Assembly: GCA_964412615.1 (NCBI GenBank) | Contig: CAYPPK010000004.1 | Span: 1 to 64,000 of the forward strand | DNA: 64,000 bases | Direction: 5' to 3' | DNA from: CAYPPK01 sp964412615 | Lineage (GTDB): Bacteria; Patescibacteriota; Minisyncoccia; Sungbacterales; HO2-52-23 | In this document: in pieces, positions 47,571 through 55,984 of the stretch | Layout of the letters: every line of letters starts with the position of its first letter | Numbering within the stretch: position 1 is the first letter of the stretch | The notes under the pieces: model-generated | Databases searched by the model: none | The model's input: only the letters and a program-made list of their open reading frames with translations | Told to the model about the DNA's origin: nothing | Made by a program: the position numbers and the translations under genes

Positions 47571-48014
47571 ATGCGCGTCGTACTCTTGCGTGATGTTCCC
47601 AAACTGGGAAAGAAAAATGAGGTAAAAGAAGTGAGCGACGGCTACGCTCGTAATTTTTTGTTTGCTCAAAACTTGGCCAAACCTGCCACCGCCGAGGCGT
47701 TGAAGTCTTTGGCTAAACAGCAGCAGCAAGAGGAAAAAGAAAAAACAGAAGAATTGCAAAAATATGAGGATGCTGTGGATAAATTAAAATCGCTTACGCT
47801 TAATTTTAAAGTTAAAATAGGGCAGAAGGGCAGGGCTTTTGGCTCGGTAACGGCAGCCGAGATTCAGGAAGCGCTGGCAAAGCAAGATATTCGGGTGGAA
47901 CGCGACTGGCTAGCATTAGAAGATCACATCAAAACTACGGGCGAACATCAGGTGGAGATTAGATTTCCCCATGGCATCACGGGGAAGATGAAAGTTGTAA
48001 TTGAAGCGGAATAA
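47571..48014 (+). CDS. rplI: 50S ribosomal protein bL9
   Basis: A 147-residue bL9: N-terminal RNA-binding domain MRVVLLRDVPKLGKKNEVKE then VSDGYARNFLFAQNLA, a long helix (residues about 45-75), and a C-terminal domain with IGQKGRAFGSVTAAEIQEAL. bL9 is reported missing in some CPR lineages, so its presence narrows placement. It lies between acyP and pyrG. Confidence 0.93.
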   Translation: MRVVLLRDVPKLGKKNEVKEVSDGYARNFLFAQNLAKPATAEALKSLAKQQQQEEKEKTEELQKYEDAVDKLKSLTLNFKVKIGQKGRAFGSVTAAEIQEALAKQDIRVERDWLALEDHIKTTGEHQVEIRFPHGITGKMKVVIEAE

Positions 48015-48017
48015 ATC

Positions 48018-49649
48018 ATGACAAAATTTATTTTTGTTTGCGGAGGGGTAATGTCCGGCATCGGCAAGGGCGTTACTACGGCATCTATTGCCCGCATCCT
48101 GAAAGGATACGGCTTTAAAGTAACGGCGGTAAAAATTGATCCGTATGTAAATGTTGACGCAGGAACCATGAACCCCATTGAGCATGGGGAAGTTTTTGTA
48201 ACGGATGACGGCGTGGAGTGCGATCAGGATGTGGGAAATTACGAAAGATTTCTGGATGAAAATATTCCCGGGGATAATTATATGACCACTGGGCTTGTTT
48301 ATCAGACCGTGATTGAACGAGAGCGTAATTTGGGATACGACGGCAAGTGCGTAGAAGTGGTGCCGCATATACCCGAGGAAGTTATAAGACGTTTGGAGAG
48401 AGCAGGCCACAAGGCCAAAGCGGATTTTGTAGTAGTAGAAGTCGGCGGAACCGTGGGGGAATATCAAAACATTTTATTTTTGGAAGCGGCCCGCATGATG
48501 CATTTGAAAAACCCGGACGCAGTTCTTTACGTTCTGGTTTCTTATCTGCCAGTGCCGGCGATGATTGGCGAAATGAAAACCAAGCCGACCCAATACGCCG
48601 TGCGGACCATGAATGGCGCAGGCATACAGCCAGATATCATTGTGGCGCGCTCGGTGGTTCCTTTGGACGAGCCGCGCAAACGCAAATTGGCAATTTTTTG
48701 CAATGTCTCCGAAGAAGATGTAATTTCTGCTCCCGATATCCGTTTTATTTACGAAATTCCTATCAATTTTGAAAAAGATAATTTAGGCACGAGGATTTTG
48801 GGTAAATTTAAAACAAAACCAAGACGCAGGGATATGCGCGAATGGCGGACGCTGGTGGAGAAAGTAAAGCGACTTCGCCAGCCTGTTAAAATCGGGATCG
48901 TAGGAAAGTATTTCGGCACCGGCTCGTTTACGCTTTCCGATTCTTATATTTCCGTGATTGAGGCAATTAAGCATGCCAGCTGGGATTTGGGCCGCGCTCC
49001 GGAAATTTCTTGGCTTAACGCGGAAAAATACGAGACGGAAAAAGGAGCGCTGAATGAATTAAAAGAGTATCATGGCATAATCGTACCGGGCGGATTTGGC
49101 GCCAGAGGCGTGGAAGGCAAAATTAAAGCCATAGAATTTTGCCGCAAAAATAAAATTCCTTATTTGGGCCTGTGTTACGGAATGCAGTTGGCGGTGGTTG
49201 AGTTTGCCCGCCATGTTTGCGGGTTAAAAGGGGCGCACACCACTGAAATTAATCCCAAAACCAAGTATCCGGTTATCAATACAATGTCCGAACAAATTGT
49301 AAATATCCGAGAAAAGAAAATGGGCGGGTCTATGCGCTTAGGAGCTTATAGTTGCCAGTTGAAACCCGTCACCAAGGCCCACCAGGCTTACGGAACTAGA
49401 TTAATAACCGAGCGCCATCGGCATCGCTATGAAGTGAATAACGACTACCGAGATATTTTGGAAAAAAAGGGTTTGCTGTTTTCCGGCCTAAACCCGGAAA
49501 GAAATTTAGTTGAGATTGCCGAACTCAAAAACCACCCCTTTTTTCTCGGAACCCAATTTCATCCGGAATTTAAATCGCGTCCTTTAGAACCGCATCCGCT
49601 TTTCCGGGAATTTATTAAAGCAGCTAGTAAACGTAAAAAACGGGGCTAA
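48018..49649 (+). CDS. pyrG: CTP synthase
   Basis: A 543-residue CTP synthase that aminates UTP with glutamine nitrogen. The synthetase domain starts KFIFVCGGVMSGIGKGVTTA and continues with KIDPYVNVDAGTMNPIEHGE. The class I glutamine amidotransferase domain has the nucleophile in YLGLCYGMQLAVVEFARHV and the His/Glu in GTQFHPEF. Its last codons lie within a 19-bp-stem terminator. Confidence 0.96.
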   Translation: MTKFIFVCGGVMSGIGKGVTTASIARILKGYGFKVTAVKIDPYVNVDAGTMNPIEHGEVFVTDDGVECDQDVGNYERFLDENIPGDNYMTTGLVYQTVIERERNLGYDGKCVEVVPHIPEEVIRRLERAGHKAKADFVVVEVGGTVGEYQNILFLEAARMMHLKNPDAVLYVLVSYLPVPAMIGEMKTKPTQYAVRTMNGAGIQPDIIVARSVVPLDEPRKRKLAIFCNVSEEDVISAPDIRFIYEIPINFEKDNLGTRILGKFKTKPRRRDMREWRTLVEKVKRLRQPVKIGIVGKYFGTGSFTLSDSYISVIEAIKHASWDLGRAPEISWLNAEKYETEKGALNELKEYHGIIVPGGFGARGVEGKIKAIEFCRKNKIPYLGLCYGMQLAVVEFARHVCGLKGAHTTEINPKTKYPVINTMSEQIVNIREKKMGGSMRLGAYSCQLKPVTKAHQAYGTRLITERHRHRYEVNNDYRDILEKKGLLFSGLNPERNLVEIAELKNHPFFLGTQFHPEFKSRPLEPHPLFREFIKAASKRKKRG

Positions 49650-49668
49650 CCCGTTTTTTACGTTTACT
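49626..49668. terminator. bidirectional terminator overlapping pyrG end
   Basis: 19-bp perfect stem AGTAAACGTAAAAAACGGG/CCCGTTTTTTACGTTTACT with loop GCTAA; the pyrG stop codon lies in the loop. It also faces the rpmA stop on minus. Confidence 0.85.
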
Positions 49669-49679
49669 ACGAATGTCTT

Positions 49680-49952
49680 CTAAATTACGGAAACGTTGGT
49701 GATAAGACGACGGGAGCCGTCAAAGCGAATTTTGCGTTTAAGAGCAAATTTGACAGTGCCATTTTTTTGCGCGAATAATGTATCATCGCCTCCTTGCTTA
49801 ACTCCGGTTCCGGGATAAAATTTACTTCCTCTTTGCCGAATGATAATGTCGCCAATTTTTACTTTTTCGCCATCATGCCTTTTAACTCCCAAATATTTAG
49901 GGCGGGAGTCGCGTCCGTATTTAGATGCTCCTGAACTCTTGGTATGTGCCAT
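49680..49952 (-). CDS. rpmA: 50S ribosomal protein bL27
   Basis: A 90-residue bL27: MAHTKSSGASKYGRDSRPKY, VKRHDGEKVKIGDIIIRQRG, KFYPGTGVKQGGDDTLFAQK. The start is the non-cleaved form (MAHTKSSG), as in most bacteria other than Firmicutes. rplU is not adjacent in the window. Confidence 0.95.
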   Translation of the reverse strand: MAHTKSSGASKYGRDSRPKYLGVKRHDGEKVKIGDIIIRQRGSKFYPGTGVKQGGDDTLFAQKNGTVKFALKRKIRFDGSRRLITNVSVI

Positions 49953-50005
49953 TTAAGTGCGATTAATTTGAAATTAGTTGAAGTTTATAGAAAACTGTCG
50001 TTTAT

Positions 50006-50401
50006 ATGCTAGCAAATACTATCGCAAAAGTCAAGCAATGGCTGCAAGAAAATAATAAAGATCTCTTGGTGGCCGGCATAATTTTCCTGGTGGGCCTGGC
50101 CAGTTTTGGCCTAGGGAGGCTTTCTGTTTTAGTTTCTCGCAAAGAACCTATCATGATTGAACAACCGGAAGGCCAGGAGGTGAACGCCTCCGCAGAGCCG
50201 CAAAAAACAGCCGGGAAAGACTCTGCGGGCGTTATATTATCCCGGGGAAAATACGTGGCTTCTCGTAACGGGAAGGTTTACCATCTGCCCTGGTGCGCTG
50301 GCGCGCAGCGCATAAAAGAGGAAAATAAAATTTGGTTTCAAACTAAAGAAGAGGCGGAGAGCAGGGGATATAATCCAGCCGGAAATTGCGAGGGGCTTTA
50401 A
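50006..50401 (+). CDS. membrane protein with Ada-like metal-binding domain
   Basis: A 131-residue protein: one helix (VAGIIFLVGLASFGLGRLSV), a linker, and a C-terminal Ada-type zinc-binding domain, KYVASRNGKVYHLPWCAGAQ then EAESRGYNPAGNC. It lacks the methyltransferase part of Ada. Such anchored domains are common near nucleases and competence-type proteins. It is convergent with the RecB-like nuclease gene and overlaps it by four bases. Confidence 0.8.
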   Translation: MLANTIAKVKQWLQENNKDLLVAGIIFLVGLASFGLGRLSVLVSRKEPIMIEQPEGQEVNASAEPQKTAGKDSAGVILSRGKYVASRNGKVYHLPWCAGAQRIKEENKIWFQTKEEAESRGYNPAGNCEGL

Positions 50402-51564
50402 CGTTTTATTTTCTCCATTGCTACGGTTAAAACGGAATATTCTTTATTAAGGCGGCGGGCATTTTCTATTTCCTGACGCGTTGCTTCGGGAATTTCCTTA
50501 AGAATTTTTTTCAATTTAATTTCATCCGCCTTTAGAATTTCCTCCCATTTGCCGAGAGGGGAGAGCAGCTCTTTTATTTTATTTAAATCATACTCGTAGC
50601 GTTGCTGCAATTTTTTAGATATATACCCTTCCTCGCCAAAAACCCGGGTAAGACCCCGTTCTTCCATAAATTTTTTTATTTGGCTTTGCAATTCGGCTAA
50701 GCGAACTTCAGTTGCCTGATTTTGTTTTTTTAAACTCAAATATTCGGTGATAGTCGCATCGGCTTCTTCTTTATTCTTAATTCCGGCTTCTTGCTTGCGA
50801 TATAAATGCTTCCAAGCTGGGCAAAGGGGTTTAAATCCGCACCAATCGCATAAGGGACCCGGCATCGGTTCAAATTCTTTGTTGCTTTTTAGCCGTTCTT
50901 GAATTTCACTAATAGTCGCAAGTATATGCTCTTTGGTTTTTTCTGTGGTTTCGGTTGTCGTCTTGGTGCTTAGTTTTTCCCCGTGTTTGAGAAAATATAA
51001 GCTTAGAGTTATTTCTTCCGGACTTAAATGGGGCCAGCGTTTTTGCAAACCCAGCGAGTATAGCGAAAGCTGCAGGTTTTTATCCAAGGCCTCTTGCGAA
51101 GGCATGCGCCGGGAGGTCTTGTAGTCAATGATCTCGTATTTCCCGTCCTCCTGCTTATCGATTCTGTCAATAATACCAGCTAGGATATGGGTTTCGCCGG
51201 ATTTTTCATCTGTTATCGCCACCTCAAAGCGCGACTCCAGATCTACGACCGTGAAATTCCATGGAGCATTGCTTTCGTAAAATCGTTTTAGCATTCGCAC
51301 TCCTTCGGTAAAATAAGTTTTTTGCTCCGTATCGTTCCAATTTAATTTCTCCGGCGCGGGCCAATTTTCTCTAAAGTAGGCAACTACCTCGTCTAAGGTT
51401 GGAAAAAGAGGGTTGCGCTTAAACATAAACTTAAGCGTGTCGTGGATCAAAGAACCAAAAACCGCCTCGTCTGATTTGGGGACCTTAAGACGGTCAATTT
51501 CCTGAAATTTATATTTCTGCGGACACTGCAAATAAGTTTCTATTGCGGAGTAGGAGGTTCGCAT
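50398..51564 (-). CDS. RecB-like PD-(D/E)XK nuclease with Fe-S cysteines
   Basis: A 388-residue PD-(D/E)XK nuclease of the RecB/AddB/Cas4 group. It has TSYSAIETYLQCPQKYKFQE at the start (first cluster cysteine), VFGSLIHDTLKF, AGIIDRIDKQEDGKYEIIDY then KTSR (catalytic D...D-x-K), QLSLYSLGLQ, and the cysteine triad CDWCGFKPLCPAW. A helical C-terminal extension of about 120 residues follows. No cas genes or repeats are nearby, so a repair role is more likely than CRISPR adaptation. Confidence 0.88.
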   Translation of the reverse strand: MRTSYSAIETYLQCPQKYKFQEIDRLKVPKSDEAVFGSLIHDTLKFMFKRNPLFPTLDEVVAYFRENWPAPEKLNWNDTEQKTYFTEGVRMLKRFYESNAPWNFTVVDLESRFEVAITDEKSGETHILAGIIDRIDKQEDGKYEIIDYKTSRRMPSQEALDKNLQLSLYSLGLQKRWPHLSPEEITLSLYFLKHGEKLSTKTTTETTEKTKEHILATISEIQERLKSNKEFEPMPGPLCDWCGFKPLCPAWKHLYRKQEAGIKNKEEADATITEYLSLKKQNQATEVRLAELQSQIKKFMEERGLTRVFGEEGYISKKLQQRYEYDLNKIKELLSPLGKWEEILKADEIKLKKILKEIPEATRQEIENARRLNKEYSVLTVAMEKIKR

Positions 51565-51639
51565 ATCAAATACTATAGCTTAAATGCCGACTTTGGGGAT
51601 AGGGGGCTGTGGATAAATTGGTTTTGTGCTAGCTACTAT

Positions 51640-51667
51640 ACTTCGTATAATGTAGATAAAGCGAAGT
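51640..51667. promoter_or_regulatory. dif-like Xer recombination site
   Basis: 11-6-11 organisation: left arm ACTTCGTATAA, centre TGTAGA, right arm TAAAGCGAAGT, with outer ACTTCG/CGAAGT inverted. The left arm matches the Bacillus subtilis dif left arm (ACTTCCTAGAA) in 9 of 11 positions, and the centre resembles E. coli TGTATA. It lies 15 bases before the xer gene and contains a TATAAT (51646-51651) that pairs with TTGTGC at 51624 as a promoter. Confidence 0.65.
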
Positions 51668-51682
51668 AAGATAGCTTTAACT

Positions 51683-52636
51683 ATGCCCAAAGCAATCCCC
51701 CAATATCTTGTCGAATTTGAAGCCTATTGCCAAGTGGAAAAAGGTTTAAGTTTAAATACGGTAATAAATTATTCCAGATTTTTAAATAAATTTTTTCTTT
51801 GGTTGAGAAAAAGTAAATTGGAAAAACTTACTCCCCCGGATTTAATGGAAGACCATATATCCCAATACCGTCTCTGGCTTGCCAAATTGCCTAATGTGAC
51901 CAGAAAGGCAGCTTCCGGGCTGCAAATATCAACCCAGATGCGGTATTTAATAGCGCTTAGGGCTTTGCTAGCCTTTTTCCATGAAAAAAACATCCCTTCC
52001 CTACCAACCGAAAAAATTAAACTTCCCAAAGAAAGACGTGAACGGCAAGTTAAATTTCTTAGTTTGGAGCAAATTGAAAAGCTTTTAACTGCGCCTAATA
52101 TAAACATAGAGACAGGAGTTCGTGACAGGGCTATACTGGAAGTCCTTTTTAGCACGGGCTTAAGAGTAGCTGAACTCGTGGCTTTGGATAAAAAGCACTT
52201 AGCTGGAGCAAAAAATAAAGATGATTTTGAAATAGGAATTACCGGCAAAGGCGGGTACCCCCGAACGGTCTATTTTTCCGAACGGGCTTTATATTGGATA
52301 AAAAAGTATCTTGCTTCGCGCGCAGATGATGATCCGGCCCTTTTTGCGCGGTTGCGAGGCCCTAATACTTCTTCTTTGCGCCTTACGACCAGAGCAGTTG
52401 AGCTGCTGGTGCAGAAATATTCAAAAATTTCTGGTATCCCTCTGCTTGCAACACCTCATACCTTAAGACACAGTTTTGCCACGGATTTATTAAATCAAGG
52501 CGTGGATTTGCGCGCGGTGCAAGAATTTCTCGGCCATCGCAATATTGCTACTACCCAAATTTATACTCACGTTACCAATAAAAGACTCCGTGAAATTCAC
52601 AAGAAATTTCACGGAGGACGAGATCTAAAAAATTAA
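51683..52636 (+). CDS. xer: Xer-type tyrosine recombinase
   Basis: A 317-residue XerC/D/A-like recombinase. It has a core-binding domain (YLVEFEAYCQVEKGLSLNTV), and a catalytic domain with arginine in LEVLFSTGLRVAELVAL, beta-hairpin lysine in GITGKGGYPRTVYF, HTLRHSFATDLLNQG (His-x-x-Arg), LGHRNIATTQIYTHV (second His, catalytic Tyr). It resolves chromosome dimers. No second Xer is seen; the site directly upstream suggests a single-recombinase system as with XerS or XerH. Confidence 0.92.
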   Translation: MPKAIPQYLVEFEAYCQVEKGLSLNTVINYSRFLNKFFLWLRKSKLEKLTPPDLMEDHISQYRLWLAKLPNVTRKAASGLQISTQMRYLIALRALLAFFHEKNIPSLPTEKIKLPKERRERQVKFLSLEQIEKLLTAPNINIETGVRDRAILEVLFSTGLRVAELVALDKKHLAGAKNKDDFEIGITGKGGYPRTVYFSERALYWIKKYLASRADDDPALFARLRGPNTSSLRLTTRAVELLVQKYSKISGIPLLATPHTLRHSFATDLLNQGVDLRAVQEFLGHRNIATTQIYTHVTNKRLREIHKKFHGGRDLKN

Positions 52637-52639
52637 CGC

Positions 52640-53011
52640 TTAACAATTAGAAGTACATTCTTTATTTTTTTCCAGCGCCTGCGCCACGGTTTCCAGAATA
52701 TTGACAATGGTTAGAAAAAATACTCTTAGAACTTTGGCAAACCAGCCGATTAATTTAGCAAAATCAATTCCCGTCTCATTTTGCACTTCCTGATTTACTT
52801 CGCGCAACTTGGGAGAAGCTTTTTCTAGAGCCTGTTCCGGCGAAGGCACTGGCGTATTGTCTATGGAAGTATTGGGAAGAGGAATAGTTATATTTTCCTT
52901 TAATGCCTCAAAAATTTTGTCGGGATTCAAAAATTCAGCTTGAGCGTTTACTCTGGCCAAGGGAACTATTATTACCAATAATATGCCTAAACTTGCGACT
53001 AGAGCAGACAT
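52640..53011 (-). CDS. small secreted/membrane protein, unknown
   Basis: A 123-residue protein: signal-like helix (MSALVASLGILLVIIVPLAR), LNPDKIFEALKENITIPLPN, SPEQALEKASPKLREVNQEV, a second hydrophobic helix (WFAKVLRVFFLTIVNILETV) and a Cys-ending tail. No family is recognised. ATG 53011 follows a TATAAT (53030-53035 on minus) with TTAGAC 17 bases upstream, so it is expressed independently of the M23 gene. Confidence 0.65.
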   Translation of the reverse strand: MSALVASLGILLVIIVPLARVNAQAEFLNPDKIFEALKENITIPLPNTSIDNTPVPSPEQALEKASPKLREVNQEVQNETGIDFAKLIGWFAKVLRVFFLTIVNILETVAQALEKNKECTSNC

Positions 53012-53043
53012 AAATTTAAATTTATTTCCATTATAACTGGGAT

Positions 53044-54381
53044 TTAGAGATAGTCTAATGGGTTCAGGTATCCTTGCACTCCGGAAGCAGCATCGTTGCC
53101 GGCAAAGGGCAAGGTCATATCTCTTCCGCACACGCGTGATTTTATGGTTCGGATCTCAACGGCTTGGGTTGCGAACAGAGTCAAATGCAGATGCGGCCCG
53201 GTGGCATATCCGGTCTTCCCAGATAGGCCGATGCGCTCTTCCCTCTTCACCTCTTGTCCGGCCGCTACGCTGATTTGCGACAAGTGAGCATAAAGGGTGG
53301 ATAAATTATTGGGATGTCGAATTAAAATCCATTTTCCATAAGAAGCGCCGCGGCACCCCAAGTCGGTATCCCCAGTGGCCGCCACCATTCCATTTTCAGA
53401 CGCCAGCACAGGAGTGCCAACATTGGCGCGGAAATCCATGCCATTATGTCCTTGTTTGCCGCCATAGCCTCCGGCCAAAGCAAAAGAAGTATAGCCGAAA
53501 AATTGGGTAACACAATTTTTTATGGCTTCTCCTCCGTTCCAGCAGGATTGCAAAGAAATTTCCGGCAAGGGCCAACCAAGAATTCCTTTGCCTTTAGCTG
53601 GCAAAGATGAGGGATCAATTGTTACTTTAATTTCTTGCTCAATGGCTTGGACTTCCTTTTCCAGAGCTTCAATTTTTTCCTCATTGGCAATTAGAAGCGC
53701 TTGATATAGGCGTTCTTGATTTTTGGTCTGGGTTAATAAAGCATTACGCTGGCTGCGTTCATTGGCCACAGCTGCATTTCGGTCGGAAAGTATTTTCTTT
53801 AATTCTATTGCCTCATTTTTTTTATTTTCTGCTTGGTTTTTTTGTTCTTGTAATTCAGCTCGCAAGGTCCGCAAAGCTTCCACTGAAGTTAGCATTTTTC
53901 CCCTGGCCCGGGAAAGATATTCCAGTTGGCTAAAAAAATCAGACAAAAATCCTTTCAGCAGCACGGCAATTAAGGGTTCTTGTTCTTCTTCTGCCACTAC
54001 TTGGACTACGCCGGCCAGACCGGCTCTTAATTTTCGTATGGCCGCCTCTTTATCGGTTATATCGCTGCCCAGGTTGCGAATTTCTAATTCGGCCCGCTGG
54101 ATCTTTAACCTGTTAATGTTAATATCGTTTTGCAGCTGTTTAATTGTTCTGTCAATACGGGCTAATTCTGCCTGCAGAGTTTTGCCTTGATCTTGTTTGG
54201 CGGCTATTTCGGCACGAAATTTTTCTGCCTCTGCTTCCAGTTTTTTTATTTCGTTATTTTTTTGTTCAATTTGCTGCTGCAATTCGTTTACCGACTGGGT
54301 TTGGCCTTGGCCGGCAAATATAAAAAATGCAGCTAAAAAAATCAGCGCTATCAAAAAAGGCTTGTTCCAGAAAATCTTCAC
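53044..54381 (-). CDS. secreted coiled-coil M23 peptidase (EnvC-like)
   Basis: A 445-residue secreted protein: signal peptide (FLIALIFLAAFFIFAGQGQT), a long coiled coil (about residues 28-255, SVNELQQQIEQKNNEIKKLE onward), then an M23/LytM domain with zinc motifs GHNGMDFRANVG and GPHLHLTLFA. Both HxxxD and HxH are intact, so it should cleave peptidoglycan cross-links; the coiled coil is as in EnvC/NlpD-type division proteins. It lies downstream of gltX and the mur cluster on the same strand. Confidence 0.9.
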   Translation of the reverse strand: MKIFWNKPFLIALIFLAAFFIFAGQGQTQSVNELQQQIEQKNNEIKKLEAEAEKFRAEIAAKQDQGKTLQAELARIDRTIKQLQNDININRLKIQRAELEIRNLGSDITDKEAAIRKLRAGLAGVVQVVAEEEQEPLIAVLLKGFLSDFFSQLEYLSRARGKMLTSVEALRTLRAELQEQKNQAENKKNEAIELKKILSDRNAAVANERSQRNALLTQTKNQERLYQALLIANEEKIEALEKEVQAIEQEIKVTIDPSSLPAKGKGILGWPLPEISLQSCWNGGEAIKNCVTQFFGYTSFALAGGYGGKQGHNGMDFRANVGTPVLASENGMVAATGDTDLGCRGASYGKWILIRHPNNLSTLYAHLSQISVAAGQEVKREERIGLSGKTGYATGPHLHLTLFATQAVEIRTIKSRVCGRDMTLPFAGNDAASGVQGYLNPLDYL

Positions 54382-54421
54382 ATTTTCATCATAGCAGAAA
54401 TAAGCTCTTTTTCAAACGAAA

Positions 54422-55876
54422 TCAACCAAAGAGTTTTTTGGCTTTGGCAAGACGTTTTTTTGCCTCTGCCGCGCCCATAATCCACAGGATCTCAAACGGG
54501 CCGGGGGAAGTTTTTTTGCCGGTTAAGGCCACCCGCAAGGGCCAGAGCAGCCTTCCTTTGTCTCCCTCCCCCTTGGCCGCCAGAAAAGATTTTTCTACCG
54601 CGGCTTGATCGGTGAAACCTGCGGTAGAAATCAGTTTTTCAGAATCTTGCAAGGATTCTAAAATTTCTTGATCGCTCATGTTTTTCCAGCGCAACAATTC
54701 TTTATCATATTCCGGCTCTCGGAAAAAGTAGTCGGTCCTCTCCCCTATCTCGGAGAGTTTTTTAAGCCGAGGCTGTTCAAGGCCAATGACTTTTTCAATA
54801 TATTCCATTGAAAATTGGTTATTGGGAATTGAAAATTGCAAGAAATCCGTGAGATACGGCAGACAAAGTTTTGTGAGTTCCGCTGCGGATTTCTTGCGGA
54901 TATATTCTCCGTTCATCCAATCAAGTTTTTGTAGATCAAACACGGCCCCGGCCTTTTGCACTCGCTCCAAAGAAAATTCCTGGATTATTTCTTCTCTGGT
55001 TAGGATTTCCCGATTATTTCCCGGATTCCAGCCCAACAGAGCCATAAAATTAAATAAAGCTTCCGGTAAGTAGCCTTGATCTCTGTATTCGCTTGCTGAT
55101 GTAGCGCCATGCCTTTTGGATAATTTGGAGCGGTCGGCGCCTAAAAGCAAGGGCAAATGAGCATAAGTAGGAACCGAAAAACCAAGCGCGTTTATCAGGA
55201 GCAATTGTTTGGGAGTGTTAGAAATGTGATCCTCTCCCCGGATTACATGGGAAATTTGCATTTCCTGATCGTCTACCACTACGGCAAAATTATACAAAGG
55301 CACGTCAGGCCGTTTAGCCACGGAAAAGTCTCCCATTAGATCGGAAGAAAAAGAAACGTCTCCTCGGATAGCATCGGGAAAAGTAATTTTCTGCCCGGCG
55401 GGAGTTTTGAAGCGGAAGATATAATCGGGTTTAGTTTCGGCTAAAGTTTTTGCTTCTGCCAAAGAAAAATTGCGGTACGCGCAAATATGCGCCGGCGACT
55501 GTTTGGCTTCCATGAGTTTGGCATGCTCCTTCTCTAATTCCTTCTCCGAATGAAAACAATAAAAAATCTTTCCTTGTCTAAGCAGGGTATCAAAATGCTT
55601 CTCGTAAGTCGGTAATCTTTCGCTTTGGCGATAAGGAGCATAGGGGCCGCCTTTTTCCGGATTTTCATCTCCGGCAATCCCAAGCCAATTTAGGCCGTCA
55701 CTTATATCTTTTTCGTATTCGGGCAAAGACCGTTCTAAATCAGTGTCTTCGATACGTAAAACGAATTCTCCGCCTTGCTTTTTGGCAAAAAGATAATTAA
55801 AAAGCGCGGTACGAGCAGTACCGACGTGAAGAAATCCCGTTGGGCTTGGTGCTATACGAACGCGAATATTTGACAT
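54422..55876 (-). CDS. gltX: glutamyl-tRNA synthetase
   Basis: A 484-residue class I synthetase: APSPTGFLHVGTARTALFNY (HIGH-type HVGT), LRIEDTDLERS, GEDHISNTPKQLLLINALG and the KMSKS-type KLSKRHGAT. The C-terminal anticodon domain contains a short odd insert FSIPNNQFSM coded by repeated ATTGAAAATTG words (54807-54838), unlike the rest of the protein. Charging of tRNA-Gln through Glu would need GatCAB, not seen here. Confidence 0.94.
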   Translation of the reverse strand: MSNIRVRIAPSPTGFLHVGTARTALFNYLFAKKQGGEFVLRIEDTDLERSLPEYEKDISDGLNWLGIAGDENPEKGGPYAPYRQSERLPTYEKHFDTLLRQGKIFYCFHSEKELEKEHAKLMEAKQSPAHICAYRNFSLAEAKTLAETKPDYIFRFKTPAGQKITFPDAIRGDVSFSSDLMGDFSVAKRPDVPLYNFAVVVDDQEMQISHVIRGEDHISNTPKQLLLINALGFSVPTYAHLPLLLGADRSKLSKRHGATSASEYRDQGYLPEALFNFMALLGWNPGNNREILTREEIIQEFSLERVQKAGAVFDLQKLDWMNGEYIRKKSAAELTKLCLPYLTDFLQFSIPNNQFSMEYIEKVIGLEQPRLKKLSEIGERTDYFFREPEYDKELLRWKNMSDQEILESLQDSEKLISTAGFTDQAAVEKSFLAAKGEGDKGRLLWPLRVALTGKKTSPGPFEILWIMGAAEAKKRLAKAKKLFG

Positions 55877-55984
55877 ATTTTTTAGATAAAGCGCGAAGCG
55901 CTACAATAAGAAAACTCTTTAGCGAGCTGGGAATTTTTGACGCTTTCAAAATGCATACGGCGAGAGTATCAGACAAGCGAGCGG

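Noticed and set aside
50398..51564. Cas4-like reading of the Fe-S PD-(D/E)XK nuclease
   Set aside because: No CRISPR repeats, cas1 or cas2 are found anywhere in the window, and the PaaX-like protein is not a canonical Cas2.
51640..51655. 15-base identity with a loxP half-site and spacer
   Set aside because: The right arm does not match loxP, and the 11-6-11 layout beside a Xer gene fits dif better; the identity is likely convergent.
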